Below are positions 48,907 through 61,689 of a stretch of DNA of 64,000 nt, in pieces (the first letter of the stretch is position 1; each line of letters begins with the position of its first letter). The notes under the pieces were generated by a model. The model saw only the letters and a list, made by a program, of their open reading frames with translations. It did no database searches and was not told where the DNA came from. Source of the DNA: Apostichopus japonicus (Eukaryota > Echinodermata > Holothuroidea > Aspidochirotida > Stichopodidae); NCBI RefSeq assembly GCF_037975245.1, contig NC_092569.1:3419001-3483000 (forward strand), written 5' to 3'. The translations under genes were made by a program, and so were the position numbers.

Positions 48907-51900
48907 ATGAGAAAGTTATCAAGATCATCGACCGAACTTCTGTCTAACAACGAAGGATCAGTAATAACCTTTGTGGCTCAATCGTTTTATCAAAGTAAAG
49001 CACATAAAGTAGTCTATGTGAACCCATTAGAAAGACAAAAGTTGCGTGAATATTTAGATGATACATCGCTTTCCAATGGTCAGTGTATAGCTGGCCACAA
49101 ACAAGTAAGGGGATATTCGAGAGAAGATTTACATCAGAAGCAGACAAAAAGACTTCAGAGATCAAGAAAGAATACTGTTAAGAAACCTGGCCATAAAGTC
49201 AGGAGAAAAATGCAAGTGGAGGTAACCGATTCATCACCACAGCAGAGAAAGAACCCTTCGAAACAACTAGAAAAGAACACTGCGATAAGGTCGCCAAGAA
49301 AGAGCCCTAAAATAGCTAAGAAAGGAGTGAAGCTCTACTTGCAAAACTGGCGAAAAGAACATGGAGGAAAGCGAAAGGCAAAGGCAAAGACAAAATCTTC
49401 CAGGGTTGCTGTCAAGAGTAGGAAGCATCCCCTGCAGAAAGATATAAAGCTCCAGCAAGCCAGAGAGGAAGAGAAAAACAGACAACCGTCTGCATCGAGG
49501 TCGTTGGAATTTGGAAAGTCCATCAAAACGGCGCCGGCGGGAAAACCCGCAGAACCAGGCGAGACGAAAGGTGAACCCGGCGGGCTTAAGAGAGAGTTAC
49601 AGGAAGACGAGGAATCCCTCTCCAACAGATCGAAGAGACGGATGAAGACGGGAGCTGAGAGTCTGGACTCGGCCGGAGGGGAGGAGAAGTCCGGACTCGG
49701 GCAAGAGAAGCAAGAACTGGAAGAATGGCTCTGGTCGTCGTGGGAACAAACCACCTCGGATGTGACCCAGGATACTCCAGAGTCAACCACACAAGTTACA
49801 CCTGGTGAGTCATTAGAGCAGGTCTAGGAGGACATGGTGTGTTATATTTCTGGCAGTGATAAATCTGTACTGTGATATGTTAATTAGGTATGCAGCAATG
49901 TTACTGAATGTAATATTCATTATTTATTCATTATTGGGTATTTACATATACTTCCAGCTCCTTGATCATGTTATTGCTTTGTTCTATCTTTCATTGTGGT
50001 CTGACAAACTCCTATGATCTAATTGACAAAAAAATATATATATTTTTTTGCTCTTCATTAATTCACAGTGAACTTTAATAGTCTTCTGTTTATATGCATT
50101 TGCTAAAGTTCGTTCATTGTATCGCTATTTTGAATCAGTGTTTACATCAGCAGTGTTCTACTGTTCTATCTCACAGCGTCGCCAACGATCGTTTCTATGA
50201 GGAGTTCTCCAAAGCTATACCCTATGTTTACACCGCCCGTCACCCCGTCGAGCAGTCGTTCGACTCCTTCGCGACGGGGACTCCACACTCCGAAGAGTTC
50301 TGGCGCCCTCCATACACCGAAGGGAGCCAGTGCACTCCACACTCCTGAGACCAAATCTCCCTCGAGCTGGAAGAAGCTGAAAGACAAAGATGGCATGGAA
50401 CAGATGGTTCTGGTAAAATACTATTTATGGCTCATGAACTTAATATCTTTCTGACGTTAAGAAATATTCATCTTCTTCTCTGAAGCAATCCAAGACTGCG
50501 TAATTTTAAAGAAACAAATGTCATTTCCTTCCCGTTATATGTAGGATCTTGGTCAGAAGTATTTTGGTGCAGTGAACTGTGATATCTGTGGCATGGTCTA
50601 CACAGCAACCCACCCAGAGGACGAAGCCAACCACGCCAAGTTTCATCGGAAATACATCAGCTGTACGAAGTTTAATGTAAGTTGCAATAACAAGAGACCA
50701 GAGTATGTCATTCGGTCAGCACCCGTTGTTTCGAATGAGGTGTAACAGAAGTGTTAGACACCACCATCGATCCCAAAAAATACACACAGCTTGCTACCGT
50801 CATAATTAGACACTAGTGTACAGTCAATACATACAGCTACGGTCATTGCCCACCACACAGTGTACATAGCATCAATGGACATCTCAGGTCTAGATAATAG
50901 ATAACAAGGTATCACGTTTCATTACTGTCTTCATTTTGTAGTGACAAGAAGAAAACTTCACTTGCAAGCAACAGAAAGTTAACTTTTCAGAACGCAGCAA
51001 GCGGTTTGGGGAGAGTCTTCAATGCCTTTAAAGGAATGCGTAATTTTCAAATCAAAAATACTTTTCATAACACAGACAATACCGACTTGACCAGAGACAC
51101 AAATTCTGTCTTCAAACCTTATTCTGTGTCTGACACACTAACGAGTTGGTTTTGTGTTATGTGGAAAATATAAAGAAAATACATTCCATCATCGTAATCT
51201 ATTACGTGATTAACGGCACACAAATACCATGGCAACAACAAAAGCTTTTGGCACAACTGAAGTATAGGCATCTTGTCTGGTGTTGGTTTTAGGTACAATA
51301 GGTCGACTTCAGCAGAATTAAATTTTGATTATTAATTCCAATTTGCCACAATACAAGGAAATATAGTAATTCGATATACAATCTGTATGTATCAATTCAT
51401 GTTACTTGTGTGATCTTCTCTTTGAACAGAAATTAATAACTATTTTTTTTTGAGACTTCAGTGTCCTATTAAAAAAGATAAATTTCATCCTTCGGAGGCA
51501 GTTGGAGTTAAATGAGTGTATTTGCTATTTTGTTTCATACCTTTGAAAAGTTGTTAATTAATTCAAGTTGGAGTTTCTTGAAAACAAGAAAAGTTTGAAA
51601 ATAAGACAATTTATCAGAAATATTGCATTTTGCTAGGCAATATCAGATAAAAACGACCAGATGGTGTTAGTTTGATTTTATTCTTACTTGTTATTTCAAA
51701 AATCAGAAAGGTAAACCATTTAATAAAGACTGCTGAGGTTGGCATACTACGAGCAATGGTATGTCTCAGTGCTACCTGGTAAGTGATACATATACAAATG
51801 TATTCAACTGTTTAATAACAGCCATTTCAACTATTGCTGAATCATTTGACTAACTTTAAAGGGTGTGAAGACTCGCGCACAAAGAAACTGACCTAGTTTC

Positions 51901-54900
51901 GAATAAGGTGTAACAGAAGTGTAAGACACCACCATCGATCCCAGAAAATACACACACAGCTTGCTACCATCGGTAATTAGACAATAGTGTACAGTCAATA
52001 CATACAGCTACGCTCAATACCCACAACACAGTGTACATAGCAGCATGGACATCTCAGGTCTAGATAAAAGATAAGAAGGTATCACATTTCATTACTGTCT
52101 GCACTGCAACTAGAAGAAAACTTCACTTGCAAGCAACGGAAAGTTAACTTTTTCAGAGCGCGGTACGCGATTTGGGGCGAGGCTTCAATGCCTTTAAGTC
52201 TTTCTTGAGTCGACTATTTCTGTGTGATTTTCTTCACAGGGTTGGAAGAACGAGGAAGTGATGGAAGATTATCCAGATGGTAGAATCATCATGATTGGTC
52301 CAGAGGCTCCCAAGTACGCACATAAAAAGGTAAGTGGGTTGTGACGTTTACACAAAGAAATGGTTAGATTCTTAACGAGGTTTATTTGGTAACTATGATA
52401 CAGGTTAGGTATCGATCTCAAGATGGCTGCCTTTGTTTACATACATAAGGAGGGCAGTATTTACATTTACAGGGGAAGGAGAATACAAGCTCATACATAT
52501 GGTTATCATTGGTGCTGGGTGATATAATAAATGACATTACATGCGTCTTGCTGTAGAACGAGCTGCGTACGTTGGGTGTTATTCATGAAGATGTCTGTTT
52601 GCCAGATGCTCCCACCCATGAGTTGGTCAGAAAGATTGCTTGTTGTGACATATTTATTGAATAATTTAGTAACCAGAGTTGGGTTTCTTTGTTTTGTGTC
52701 TTTGCCACAGGTGGAAGAGGTTCGAGCCCTCGTGGACAGAGAACTAGGTTTTGTCGAGGGAAATTCATTATCTGGCAAGGACCTTTGTAAGGTAGTGTTA
52801 TTCGTTCAACTAAATGAAGTGTAATGTACGATGCCGTTAATTTGGCTGCATAATGTATGTCACAGTAATGAATGAAGTTTCAACTAATATTCCCTCGTGG
52901 ATGGAGAAATTTTTATTTATCAGACAGGACTTGTGTAATAAGTTTAATGTCTTTAGATTTGTGTAAGAAGTTGTAATTTTTTTGTGTTTATCTGTAAGAA
53001 AATAGTTACGTAAAAAGACAGACACATTCTTTGGTTGGAATGCGATTTCAAATATAATTGGGATGTGATCCTTCACTAGAAGGTATGCAAGTTTATGCCG
53101 CTTCTGACCGGCATCCCTGTCTTAAAACTGGCTAAAAAGAGATCATCACCAACTAAGGGCTAGATAGTTCAGTAGATAGACCACAGGACTTGCAACCTTA
53201 AGATCACACTTTCAAATTCCATTCTAGACGATAATTTCTTTTCAACCGTCAAGATTTGTTTACGATAGCTCTGAAACATTTCTCTCGCTAAGAATTGTAG
53301 CAGTCCCTAAGTTTTCCCAGTATTCTGTCCCGAGAGAGTCCTGTTACCGTGGTAATACTTTAGAAGATCTGAAATTCATCGTTTAGTAAGCTTGATTCTT
53401 TTGACTTTGTTTTGAATTTTCCCTCCAGACTTTTCTGTTCATTAGTAGTGATAAGAAGATCGCTGGGTGTCTCATTGCAGAAGGAATTACAAAGGTGTGT
53501 ATTATAAAATTTGGAGACTGTGTTGACAACCAAGTATTTTACTTCAATAAACTTGTTTTGCTATTTGGCCATGGAGGTGTTTAAAAAGTTGATTCTGTGA
53601 AAGTAATGAAGTGTTGTAATAACTTTGTTAGAAGTGATTCTAGTGAATGCAATAAAGTCTCTACTGATTCTTGGGTTTTCATGGCTCTGTGGAAAGAATA
53701 AAAATATTCACATCAAAAGTAGGTCAACAGATGTTACAGTCTGAAAAAATTGTAAACACAAATACCTCTAAAGCATGGATGAACTTCATATAAATGGTAT
53801 GTGGATCCACCTAATAATGAGTTTGTTTGTTTCTGTGGAGGTTAAAGGTCATTTGAGGCTGACAGGTAAAAATGTGGAAACCTTGTAATCACACTCACCC
53901 AAAAATTAAGCTTCGATATCCTTCACACTTGGTTTGTGGAACCACCTTATTAAGTATGCAAACGTTGTGTTCATAGTTTACATTAACTGTTCGTGTATAA
54001 AATGCAGCAAGAAATCACCAAGCTTGTCCTTGGATCCTTCGTTGACGTGTTTTGTCAAATATTCATATTTTCTTTAAAACTGCCTAAGTCTGTCACTTGC
54101 TTCTTATTTTGTGAATTTTTATGGTGTTTTATGTTGTTGTTATTTCTTTGCTCGTTACTGGCTTGATTTTATTTAGGGCTATAGAGTCATACCAGACAAA
54201 GAACAACCAAAGGCAGAAGATACAGACTCGGAATCCCAAAAGGCGTGGTGCTGTGAAACCGATCCTTCTCCAGCTGTCTGCGGTGTGAGTCGCATCTGGG
54301 TAGCTGGTCCGATGAGGAGGAAGAAGATTGCGTCCCGACTGATGGAGGCCTTGAGGTAAGTAATTGCTACGGCAACCAGAAATTTTTTCAGCATCTAAAT
54401 CTAGTGGAGGAGTGTATTGTCAGTCACAGTTGTGGATGGTTCAAAATCTCATTTCAAGCCAAAAAAAATTCTTTGCTCTTACAAAAAGTTGTCTACAATT
54501 TTTCTTAGTAGATCTTTTCCCACATATATTGTATCCAAACTTCATATGTTGTTAAGGCAATAATCGGTTCTGTGGCCAAGAAGATAAAGGCGGTGGTATT
54601 TGAAGAAATGAGGCTTAGCAATGGAGAGGTTCCATTTGTGGTTGCTTAAGCGTCGTAAAAATAACTGCCGATTATTATAGTTATTATTACTGTAGGTTTA
54701 ATATGTACTGTAGAGATTTGGGTATGTAAAAGATGAAACTTGTGAAGTTACATTCTCCATTGAAGTTGATATCATTGTTGACTTTTGAAAGAAACTTGGT
54801 TTAGGTACACAAGAGCATACATCTGTTACGGCCTGTCTACCGAACTCACCACAACAGAGATGAAATTTATGCTATAAACCTTGGAGTAATATCAGGAGTT

Positions 54901-55820
54901 TTGTGGGACACAAAGTCTTCTGGAGTGAAGTAAAAAGTTCATAACTCATCGATTAGGGGTATTAAAAAAAAATGGAGCAAGACATCTCTTACTTACATTC
55001 AAGGGCATACAAAAAGGTCTGAATGTTATGCAAGGTTCTCTCCAGTGGGAGGGGGGTGGGTGGATCCAAGTGGATCCTGTAACCTTGGAAATTTTAGGCA
55101 TTACAAAACAAGCTTTAAAAGTAATTTTGAAATTTGCACACTACAAAACCACTACAAAACCAACACATCCCTTGCTTTTTGTGTTTTTTTTTTATTATTG
55201 TGTTAAGCAACATTGATTCTGACAATAAGTTACTGTAACCTCCATATATGGCTTTTGTTTATGGTAAGATTGAACATATAGAAAAATACAAACACCTCTC
55301 CATATACAGTTTCCATATATACATGTATGGATTTCTACATTTTCTAACTTATATAAAATGTAACGTAAGAGGCAAAGCACGGTCCGACCATGAAAGGAAC
55401 CAGAGGTACATAAGGTCTACAAAAGTCAAGACCTGCAAAAACTACATAAACTACGAGACCTACAAGGGAAAGAACTTTACGAACATAATAACTCCCTGCT
55501 TTTATACAATCAAAAGAGAACGTCTAGCATATCAAAGAACAAAGATTACTTATCCAGAATTGCATAACTAGCTATGCGTGCCACATAATTATTTGCAAAA
55601 TGAAAGTAAAACAGTCTGTCTTATAAATTACTATCACTTTTTTTAAACTGTTTCTACTGTAAACATTTACTGTTTTTTTTTTATTTTCAGGTATCATTAC
55701 ACGTTTGGCTCTGTCCTAAGGATGGAAGACATTGCATTCTCCGACCCCACCCCAGATGGGAAACTCTTTGCGACTGCCTTCTCAAAGACACCACAGTTTC
55801 TTGTCTACAAGTACACTTGA
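48907..55820 (+). CDS. ESCO2: sister-chromatid cohesion N-acetyltransferase (ESCO1/2, Eco1 family)
   Basis: Coding exons are 48907-49804 (the exon opens at 48866 after a CTCTCAACAG acceptor), 50177-50412, 50545-50676, 52240-52329, 52711-52791, 53429-53494, 54177-54355 and 55691-55820: 1812 bases, 603 residues (human ESCO2 has 601). An N-terminal box has SFYQ and VNPLERQKL (residues 26-46), like ESCO2. The middle is long, basic and low-complexity. Three 9-residue LHTP repeats start at 335, 344 and 353. A C2H2 finger uses C390, C393, H408 and H412. The acetyltransferase domain follows, with [39 protein letters not shown] and [13 protein letters not shown]. The enzyme acetylates SMC3 to lock cohesin on sister chromatids in S phase. 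The symbol is by closest architecture; this may be a pre-duplication ESCO1/2 gene. Confidence 0.93.
50728..51031. mobile_element. family T MITE, copy 3, truncated at one end, in ESCO intron 3
   Basis: Inverted relative to copies 1, 2 and 5. The end GAGTCTTCAATGCCTTTAA is intact at 51031. The other end is missing: similarity begins at GTTTCGAATGAGGTGTAACA, without the TTAAAGGGTGTGAAGAC terminus. Confidence 0.8.
51856..52197. mobile_element. family T MITE, copy 4, in ESCO intron 3
   Basis: A complete inverted copy: it starts TTAAAGGGTGTGAAGACTCG and ends GGCTTCAATGCCTTTAA. It is in the same orientation as copy 3, 0.8 kb away in the same intron, and ends about 40 bp before the exon 4 acceptor. 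Confidence 0.85.
53150..53232 (+). mobile_element. degenerate tRNA-derived SINE relic in ESCO intron 5
   Basis: GGGCTAGATAGTTCAGTAGA followed by GACCACAGGACTTGCAACC and CTTTCAAATTCCA has the spacing and degenerate A and B boxes of a tRNA-like SINE head. No tail was identified. Confidence 0.5.
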
Positions 55821-56434
55821 TTTCTACAAAGTACACTTGATTTCTACAAGTATACTTGATCCTACTACTTCTGCTGTCAATTATTTGTCATGCATTAGAA
55901 CTGCAGAATCATTCTAATGAAAAAGAAAAACATGGGAGTTTATATGCACGATGGGAAAACTATGGTGTAGACACATTCATTCTGTAGAAGGACTCCGTAA
56001 AAAGCAAATTGGAAGGATTGACTGTGACTGTAAAGTTGAAGTAAAATTTGAAGGTTTACAGTCTTGTACCAAGGCAGAGATGCTCTCACCACGACTCTTC
56101 AATAATCAACCCTTAGTCATTTGTAACTTGTCACCCAAACACCCAAGTGTTCACTGTAATTGAAACAGTCCCTCCCAAGTTAAAGGTTACATTCTTTTTT
56201 TCTTCACTTTCTTGATAATTAAGTTGGCTAAAAGGTGTTCCGAAAAAGTTCATTCTATTATGAAAGATTTACAGTTGGTTTCAAGCACAGGTGTCTTCAA
56301 CGTATGATGCAAAATATAAATATATATGTATTAAAGATCTCTGGGTCCCTGAGTCCATGGTATGTCACCAACCATGTCGCATGACCAGATTTACTAAAGT
56401 ATCGAAGGCCAAGTCTGCTTGACTAATCTGCTAG

Positions 56435-56490
56435 AATAAAGATGTAATGTCATTGCAACATCATGGCAATTACGTATGTACCAGAATAAA
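56435..56490 (+). terminator. candidate polyadenylation signals of the ESCO gene
   Basis: AATAAA at 56435-56440 and again at 56485-56490, 615-670 bases after the stop codon. Either could end the ESCO mRNA. Confidence 0.5.
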
Positions 56491-57020
56491 CAAAACTATC
56501 TTTCTCATGTTTACCAAATCTGTTGATCGGTTGATGATGTAGGCTAGATTGAGATCTATTATCTATCTTTTAAATCTATCTATCTAAAAAAAACTATCTT
56601 TATAATACAGCTTTTTCTTTACAAGAATATAAAGATATCAAAGTTAATATAAATATGGTCAGAGTGCTATGGTATTAAGGTCAGGTTTTCCTTAAAGAAA
56701 AGAATGGAAACAAAGCTGAGGAATATAACCAACGAAAGCCTAAAATTGAGTGAAGTTAAATGCCGATCAAATCTTAAGAAGGATGAAAAAAATATATATA
56801 CCTCAGGTGATGAATGACTTTAGGGAGAATTTATGTCTCGATATGTCATATTCTCCCCCCCCTCCCCCCCCCCCCGGAAAAAAAAACAAGAAAAAACACT
56901 AATTTTACAATAGCTATTCTGGTTTCAAGACATTCGCCTTTCAGGTATGTTTTATCTCTCTGGAATGCTCCTTTAAGGCCAAACTGATGATGAGGTCGGC
57001 TTTTCAGTGCAGGTTTAAAG

Positions 57021-57395
57021 GTGAAAGGCATTAAAGACTCGTCCCAAACAGCGTGCACGCGTCCATCTGATAAAGTCTTTCTGTTGCTTGCAAGTGACGT
57101 TTTGTTCGTGTCGCTACAAAATGCAGACAGTACAGTAATGAAACTGGATACCTTGTTATCTTAAGCTGGACCTGAGATGTTCATAGCTGTATCGTTTATA
57201 CACTGTGCTGTGGGTATTGACCGCAGCTGTATGTACTGACTGTACACTAGTGTCTAATTACCGACGGTAGCAAGCTGTGTGTGTATTTTCTGGGATCGAT
57301 GGTGGTGTCTAACACTTCTGTTACACCTCATTTGAAACTAGGTCAGATTACCGGCATAAGACGGTTTTTTTTGCGCGAGTCTTCACACCCTTTAA
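57021..57395. mobile_element. family T MITE, copy 5, downstream of ESCO
   Basis: Starts GTGAAAGGCATTAAAGACTC, where TTAA is changed to GTGA (a TTAA is present 6 bases further out), and ends GCGAGTCTTCACACCCTTTAA. The interior closely matches copies 1 and 2. Confidence 0.82.
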
Positions 57396-57399
57396 TGTT

Positions 57400-59085
57400 A
57401 ATCCACAGTTTCATCAATATGTATCAGTAACTCCACCAAAACATGTTAAGATAACTTGGATGGCGTTCGAAACCGTTTGCCCTTGACAAATTCATGGCGC
57501 ATTGTCAATGTATTATTTGAGAGCATGACAGTGCTGTATTTACCCTCTTTGAGTATTGTGTTGAATATGGGGCACTGACCTATGACCTGCGTGTTGGACT
57601 ACGTAGTCCAGCCACATTAATTAACGAGCCGCGGATGTTTGAAGATTTTTTATTTTTTTTCAAACATTAAGTGGTTATAGAAGTATTACCTGGACTGAAA
57701 GTAATGTTTTTGGTTTTAAAACGATATACATATCAAAATGACTTTTTTTGCCTAAATTAATCTGTTTTGTGGTGAAATTCAATATATACCTCTTGATGTA
57801 AAATGCGTTAAAATGCGATGTAAATTGCGTTACTTGTAAGTTATGCTGGTTGAACATATTAAAAGCCCTCCCTCCCTGGGGAGTGACTCTGTTTATATCA
57901 ATAGTTTGTGTATTTTCGTTTGTGACTATAGAGTTTCATTATATTGTATATATACCATTGAGTCTAGTTAAATACCATCCCAACGAGAGGAAGGTTTTCG
58001 AGGGGGGGAAGGGGGAGGATTGGGAAGGGGACATGGGCCCTTTTTAAGATCATTCTGAAAGCTAGAGCATTCCATTATCCCAAATTTTTCAATGTCCCTT
58101 TATATCTTCCAGTGGCCCCTAATGTACCTTGGCTCATGGGTGTGCCAATTGTCAGTCTGGGGTAAAATGATTCGGTCGGTTTTTTTTTACATTCAGTCAG
58201 GGATGACTAAGACCATGTGACTGCTACGGGTTTCACCCACCGCGCCCTTCCCCTTGTAACCACAAAAAAAGTCAAGAGTATTTATCAGCACAATCTTGCA
58301 TTTAGAGCTACTTAAAGATGTGATCTATCATTGAAATATGCCTCCGAATGTACCCTTTGTCTTCTACATTTTAAATGTCTTTCTCTGGGGGAATACCCCC
58401 TTCATCCCCTACATGAGAATCCGCTCAAGTGACCCCAGGGCCACCCCCCCCCTCCCCGATGTAATAAGATCCGATATTCACGTCTGGTTCTTTCATATAT
58501 AGGGTCAACCCCTACCCAAGTCTGTAGTGGGACAGATTGTCACTAACTAGTGTTGGCTCAATTGCCATGTAAACTCTTTTTGGTAAATCTACATACTGAT
58601 TAAAGTAGTCAGGCTCCTGGTTTACCAGAGATATTGGGCAAACTTTTCCTCTTTTATTTAAACAACTTTGTTTTTCACCACAAAAGGGAATTTTTTATTT
58701 AAAAAAATGTATAAAGTGTAGGCTACTTCCCCCTCCCCACCCCTACCAAACAACTGGCACTATGTATTTACGAAATGGGCACCTTTGATGTTTTTTTTTT
58801 CTTCTCACAAAACTGGTCGGGTGAAGGTGAACATTTTCGCCCTCTGTACCCCCTCCCTGCTTCACATGTCAAGTGTCAAATAGGGCCTGTCCTTGACAAA
58901 TATTACTGAAAACACAGGATTGGTCAAGCTATAAATCCGTTGCACTGTATAGCACTTGCTATCGCTATTATTCATTATATACGCAAGGATGAGCTTCCCT
59001 GAAACATACTATCTTTTCCTTTTTGTGGGGCTAATTATTTCCTTAATGGAGGAAGTAACTTGATTCACGCGTCCATACTTTCACT
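57400..59085. other. intergenic stretch with scattered G/C-tract simple sequence
   Basis: No coding support; the open frames at 57675-58047 show no domain. Short C or G runs occur at 57990-58030, 58445-58455 and 58730-58745. Confidence 0.4.
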
Positions 59086-59090
59086 TTCAG

Positions 59091-59241
59091 GTTTGTGTAC
59101 ATCGGATTGACAATAAAGGAATCGTTTAGGAAAACATTGATTAGCTGCATGATGCCTGTTAAGTCATGGCTTGTATATATCTGCGTCTAGTACTGCTATT
59201 GACTCTTATGGGAAGTTTTGCTGGTTCCCAAGAAACGCAAA
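59091..59241 (+). CDS. isolated signal-peptide exon of an unidentified secreted or membrane protein
   Basis: Acceptor TTTCACTTTCAG before 59091, 75 bases of 5' UTR, ATG at 59166, then 25 codons plus one base before the donor GTGAGTATA at 59242. The peptide begins MACIYLRLVLLLTLMGSFAG, a classic signal sequence, and continues SQETQ. The exon ends in phase 1, as many signal-peptide exons do. It is not related in sequence to the signal exons of loci A and B. Downstream exons were not found before the window end, so the gene may continue past 64000. Confidence 0.5.
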
Positions 59242-59352
59242 GTGAGTATATGTCGTTAATTCATTATACAGTAATAATTTTATATGTAGTTTAACTCTAA
59301 GCAAGTCGTTAGCGTTTACTTGTATATTTGCCATGGTACTACCCTTTTAAAC

Positions 59353-59682
59353 CAGGGGTTCCGTAACTGGGGTGCATGAACCCCCAAGAGGTGCGTGAGT
59401 CCATCCCAGGGGGGTTCGTGAGACGTTTCTAAAAGTCTATAATTTAGTAATGTACAAAAAGTCGTACCCGGCATATCCACAAACTCTTTTCGCGTTCCAT
59501 ACGCATATGTTACCATAGTAGTAACGCACCATGCATGTGGTAAAATTGATCTTTTACGAAGCACTTTTATGCGTATTATAGTATAATAATGACTCAGATC
59601 GTGTCTCGAAAAGTTCGGGGATTCGTGGACAACTCTGACATCCACAGGGGGTTCGTGGGAGGATAAAGTTAGGGAAACCCTG
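59353..59682. mobile_element. hAT-like MITE, 330 bp
   Basis: Left end CAGGGGTTCCGTAACTGGGG and right end AGTTAGGGAAACCCTG are inverted repeats. Flanking 8-mers TTTTAAAC and CTTTAAAA match at 6 of 8 positions, consistent with an aged 8-bp target duplication. CAGGGGTTC-type termini are common in hAT MITEs. GGTTCGTG(A/G)GA occurs near both ends. The 109-codon minus frame across it is a shadow. Confidence 0.7.
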
Positions 59683-59689
59683 CTTTAAA

Positions 59690-60410
59690 ATATGCGGCAT
59701 GGTTGTTTTTGACTCCATATATACGTAAAAGCGTGTCGTCGCTGCCCATACAAAGTACATCGACGCAATCTACACCGGTCCCGACGTTCGCTGCATTATG
59801 TGTCAAGATGGACCATTTGAAAGATGACGGAAAATTGTGGTAAAATGGATGTAGTTTGGCCTTCCACCCCATGTACATGGTAATAAACATTAATATGGTA
59901 AAGAATACTATGAAGAAACACAGCATGAAAATTGATATAATTAAATTATTTAATAAATGTGTCCATATTTTATAGCAGAAGAAACAGAAATAAACCGTTG
60001 TAAATCGCATATATTATACCGACGTTGATATGTAAACATCAACAGTTATATCTATGCGCCGTATATGTGAAATACAAAATATATCGCAGTACATTATATT
60101 ATTGTAATATATGTTAGAGTTCTTCTCCATTCAATCAATCAAGGCATTTACATTACGCCTGATGTCAAAAGTCCACGCAATGTTGGTAGAGTAGCATGTA
60201 GTCGCTGTTCATGGTATTGTACATGTAATACCATGTGAATCATGCATGGTGATTATGTTAAAAGGCCCCCCAAAAATGAGAAAAAAACATATTGCTTGAT
60301 CGTCTTGCTTTCATAGCTTGTCTATTACGGCTTTCCAAATATGCAACTGCAACTTTACAATTTGTTTCATGTCTAAAACGTTCCATTAAATCAACACAAT
60401 ATTATTACAT
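59690..60410. other. non-coding stretch
   Basis: The 113-codon minus frame (59669-60010) is hydrophobic and Phe-rich but has no splice context, and it overlaps the MITE boundary. No recognisable product. Confidence 0.35.
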
Positions 60411-60412
60411 AT

Positions 60413-60625
60413 ACAGGTGCGTATCCAGGGGGGGGGCGTTGGGGGCGCGCGCCCCCCGGGTAAGGAAAAGAGGAGAGAAAAAAGAGAAGAAAAAAGGGAA
60501 AAGGAGGGGGAAAAAAGAAAAGGAGGAGAGGAAGGAAGGGAAAAGAAAAAGAAAAAAGAGAGAAAAAGGAGAAAAGGAGGGAGTAGAAGATAGCCAAGAC
60601 CTCGGGAAGAGAAAGAGGAACAGTC
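60413..60625. repeat. G-tract element end followed by a long purine tract
   Basis: GTGCGTATCCAGGGGGGGG and GGGGGCGCGCGCCCCCCGG are followed by about 140 bases made almost only of A and G (60467-60605). Such a tract could form triplex structures. Lys/Glu/Arg-rich frames here (60292-60633) and the Phe/Pro/Leu frame on the other strand are composition artefacts. Confidence 0.7.
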
Positions 60626-60989
60626 ATAGTTAATGCGCTGATCCCTATTATATACACATGGTAGCCAGTGACAGATCGAGGATTACGGAGGGGGTTTGCG
60701 CCTCACCCTACCCCTTACACCGACAACTCCATTTTTGACGTTTCCATTTTTCCTCTCTCACTAATGTATCTATATAAATACTATTTATGGTCTATCATAA
60801 CGCGTGTGTGTGTATGGACGCCTTAAACAATTGTACAATTGTGCGATATGGAACCAACTGTGGCTGGTCTTGAACTCGACCGAGTCGTCAGGGAACATGA
60901 CGCATTTCGGGAAGGGGGCGACCGCCCCCCCCCCTCCCCGAGCAAATTTTCTTTATGACATCGCTAGTAATTTCAAAATAGACAATGCT

Positions 60990-61130
60990 TAGATGCAACT
61001 TACAAGGCCTGGGAAGTGTCATTTCCAGCGATCTGGGACGCATTTTCGGCCAAAATTTTTATTGAACGCTTCGCGCCAACAAATAGTGGCGCTTCGCTTA
61101 GATAGTTTGCCTACAGGCTTCGCCCTCTCT
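60990..61130. repeat. dispersed repeat P (GGGAAGTGTCATTTCC type), copy 1
   Basis: CTGGGAAGTGTCATTTCCAG, then AATTTTTATTGAACGCTTCG and GTGGCGCTTCGCTTAGATAG match 63570-63663 and the start of 63945-64000 by eye. Confidence 0.65.
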
Positions 61131-61254
61131 TGGCAATTACTCGCTACACGCCTGTTCGAATTTGTAAAGCAAAGAGCAGATATAACATCATATCAGTGAG
61201 CATTGAATGCATGTTCCACAATGAACAGCCTCAAAAACTGTCTTTGTGTGTAGT

Positions 61255-61674
61255 CAAAGGCGTAGGAGCCCAATTGGATTTGGGGGCTGTAATGACTTGC
61301 CCGAAAAAAGGCCAAAATTTTTCTCGCGCGAGGCGCGCGTCAACATATCGATGCCAATATCATATAAGCAAGCATGGGTCATTACATTGCATGGCATCGT
61401 TTACCGTACGGTCCGTGAAAGTTGCACAGTATACCGCCGGCTGCTAATGTAAACAACCAAATGTCTTATGTAAGTGGAGAAAAAGCATACAGATCCATTT
61501 ATGTCAAAACTCTCTTTTACAGTAGTAATGTCGGCCAAGCTTACAACTTTATTTTAATTACCAAGGAGATCATTTTTAAGCTATTCATTGCTATTTATTT
61601 TTCTTTCAGTAGGTGCCCGGAAAAAATGGGGGGGGGGGCTGCAGCCACCGCCTCCTACGGGGCCTACGCCTATG
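61255..61674. mobile_element. hAT-like non-autonomous element with G-tract ends (family G1, copy 2)
   Basis: Flanked by a perfect 8-bp repeat TGTGTAGT (61247-61254 and 61675-61682). Left end CAAAGGCGTAGGAG and right end GGCCTACGCCTATG match the 14-bp TIR of the copy at 2059-2458, and the interiors are homologous in inverted orientation. 420 bp. The right end contains an extra CCTCCTACGGGG duplication. The open frames 61130-61949 run through it and are not genes. Confidence 0.85.
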
Positions 61675-61689
61675 TGTGTAGTGTTCGGT

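Noticed and set aside
49335-49790. 151-codon Ser-rich frame on the minus strand
   Set aside because: It is the antisense shadow of the basic, low-complexity ESCO exon 1, whose sense frame continues into a conserved acetyltransferase.
55248-55571. 107-codon plus-strand frame in the last ESCO intron
   Set aside because: Basic, AT-driven composition, no domain, and it lies wholly within an intron with intact splice sites.
60292-60657. Lys/Arg/Glu-rich frame and its Phe/Pro/Leu antisense
   Set aside because: Produced by a purine-only tract; no start context, splice sites or domain.
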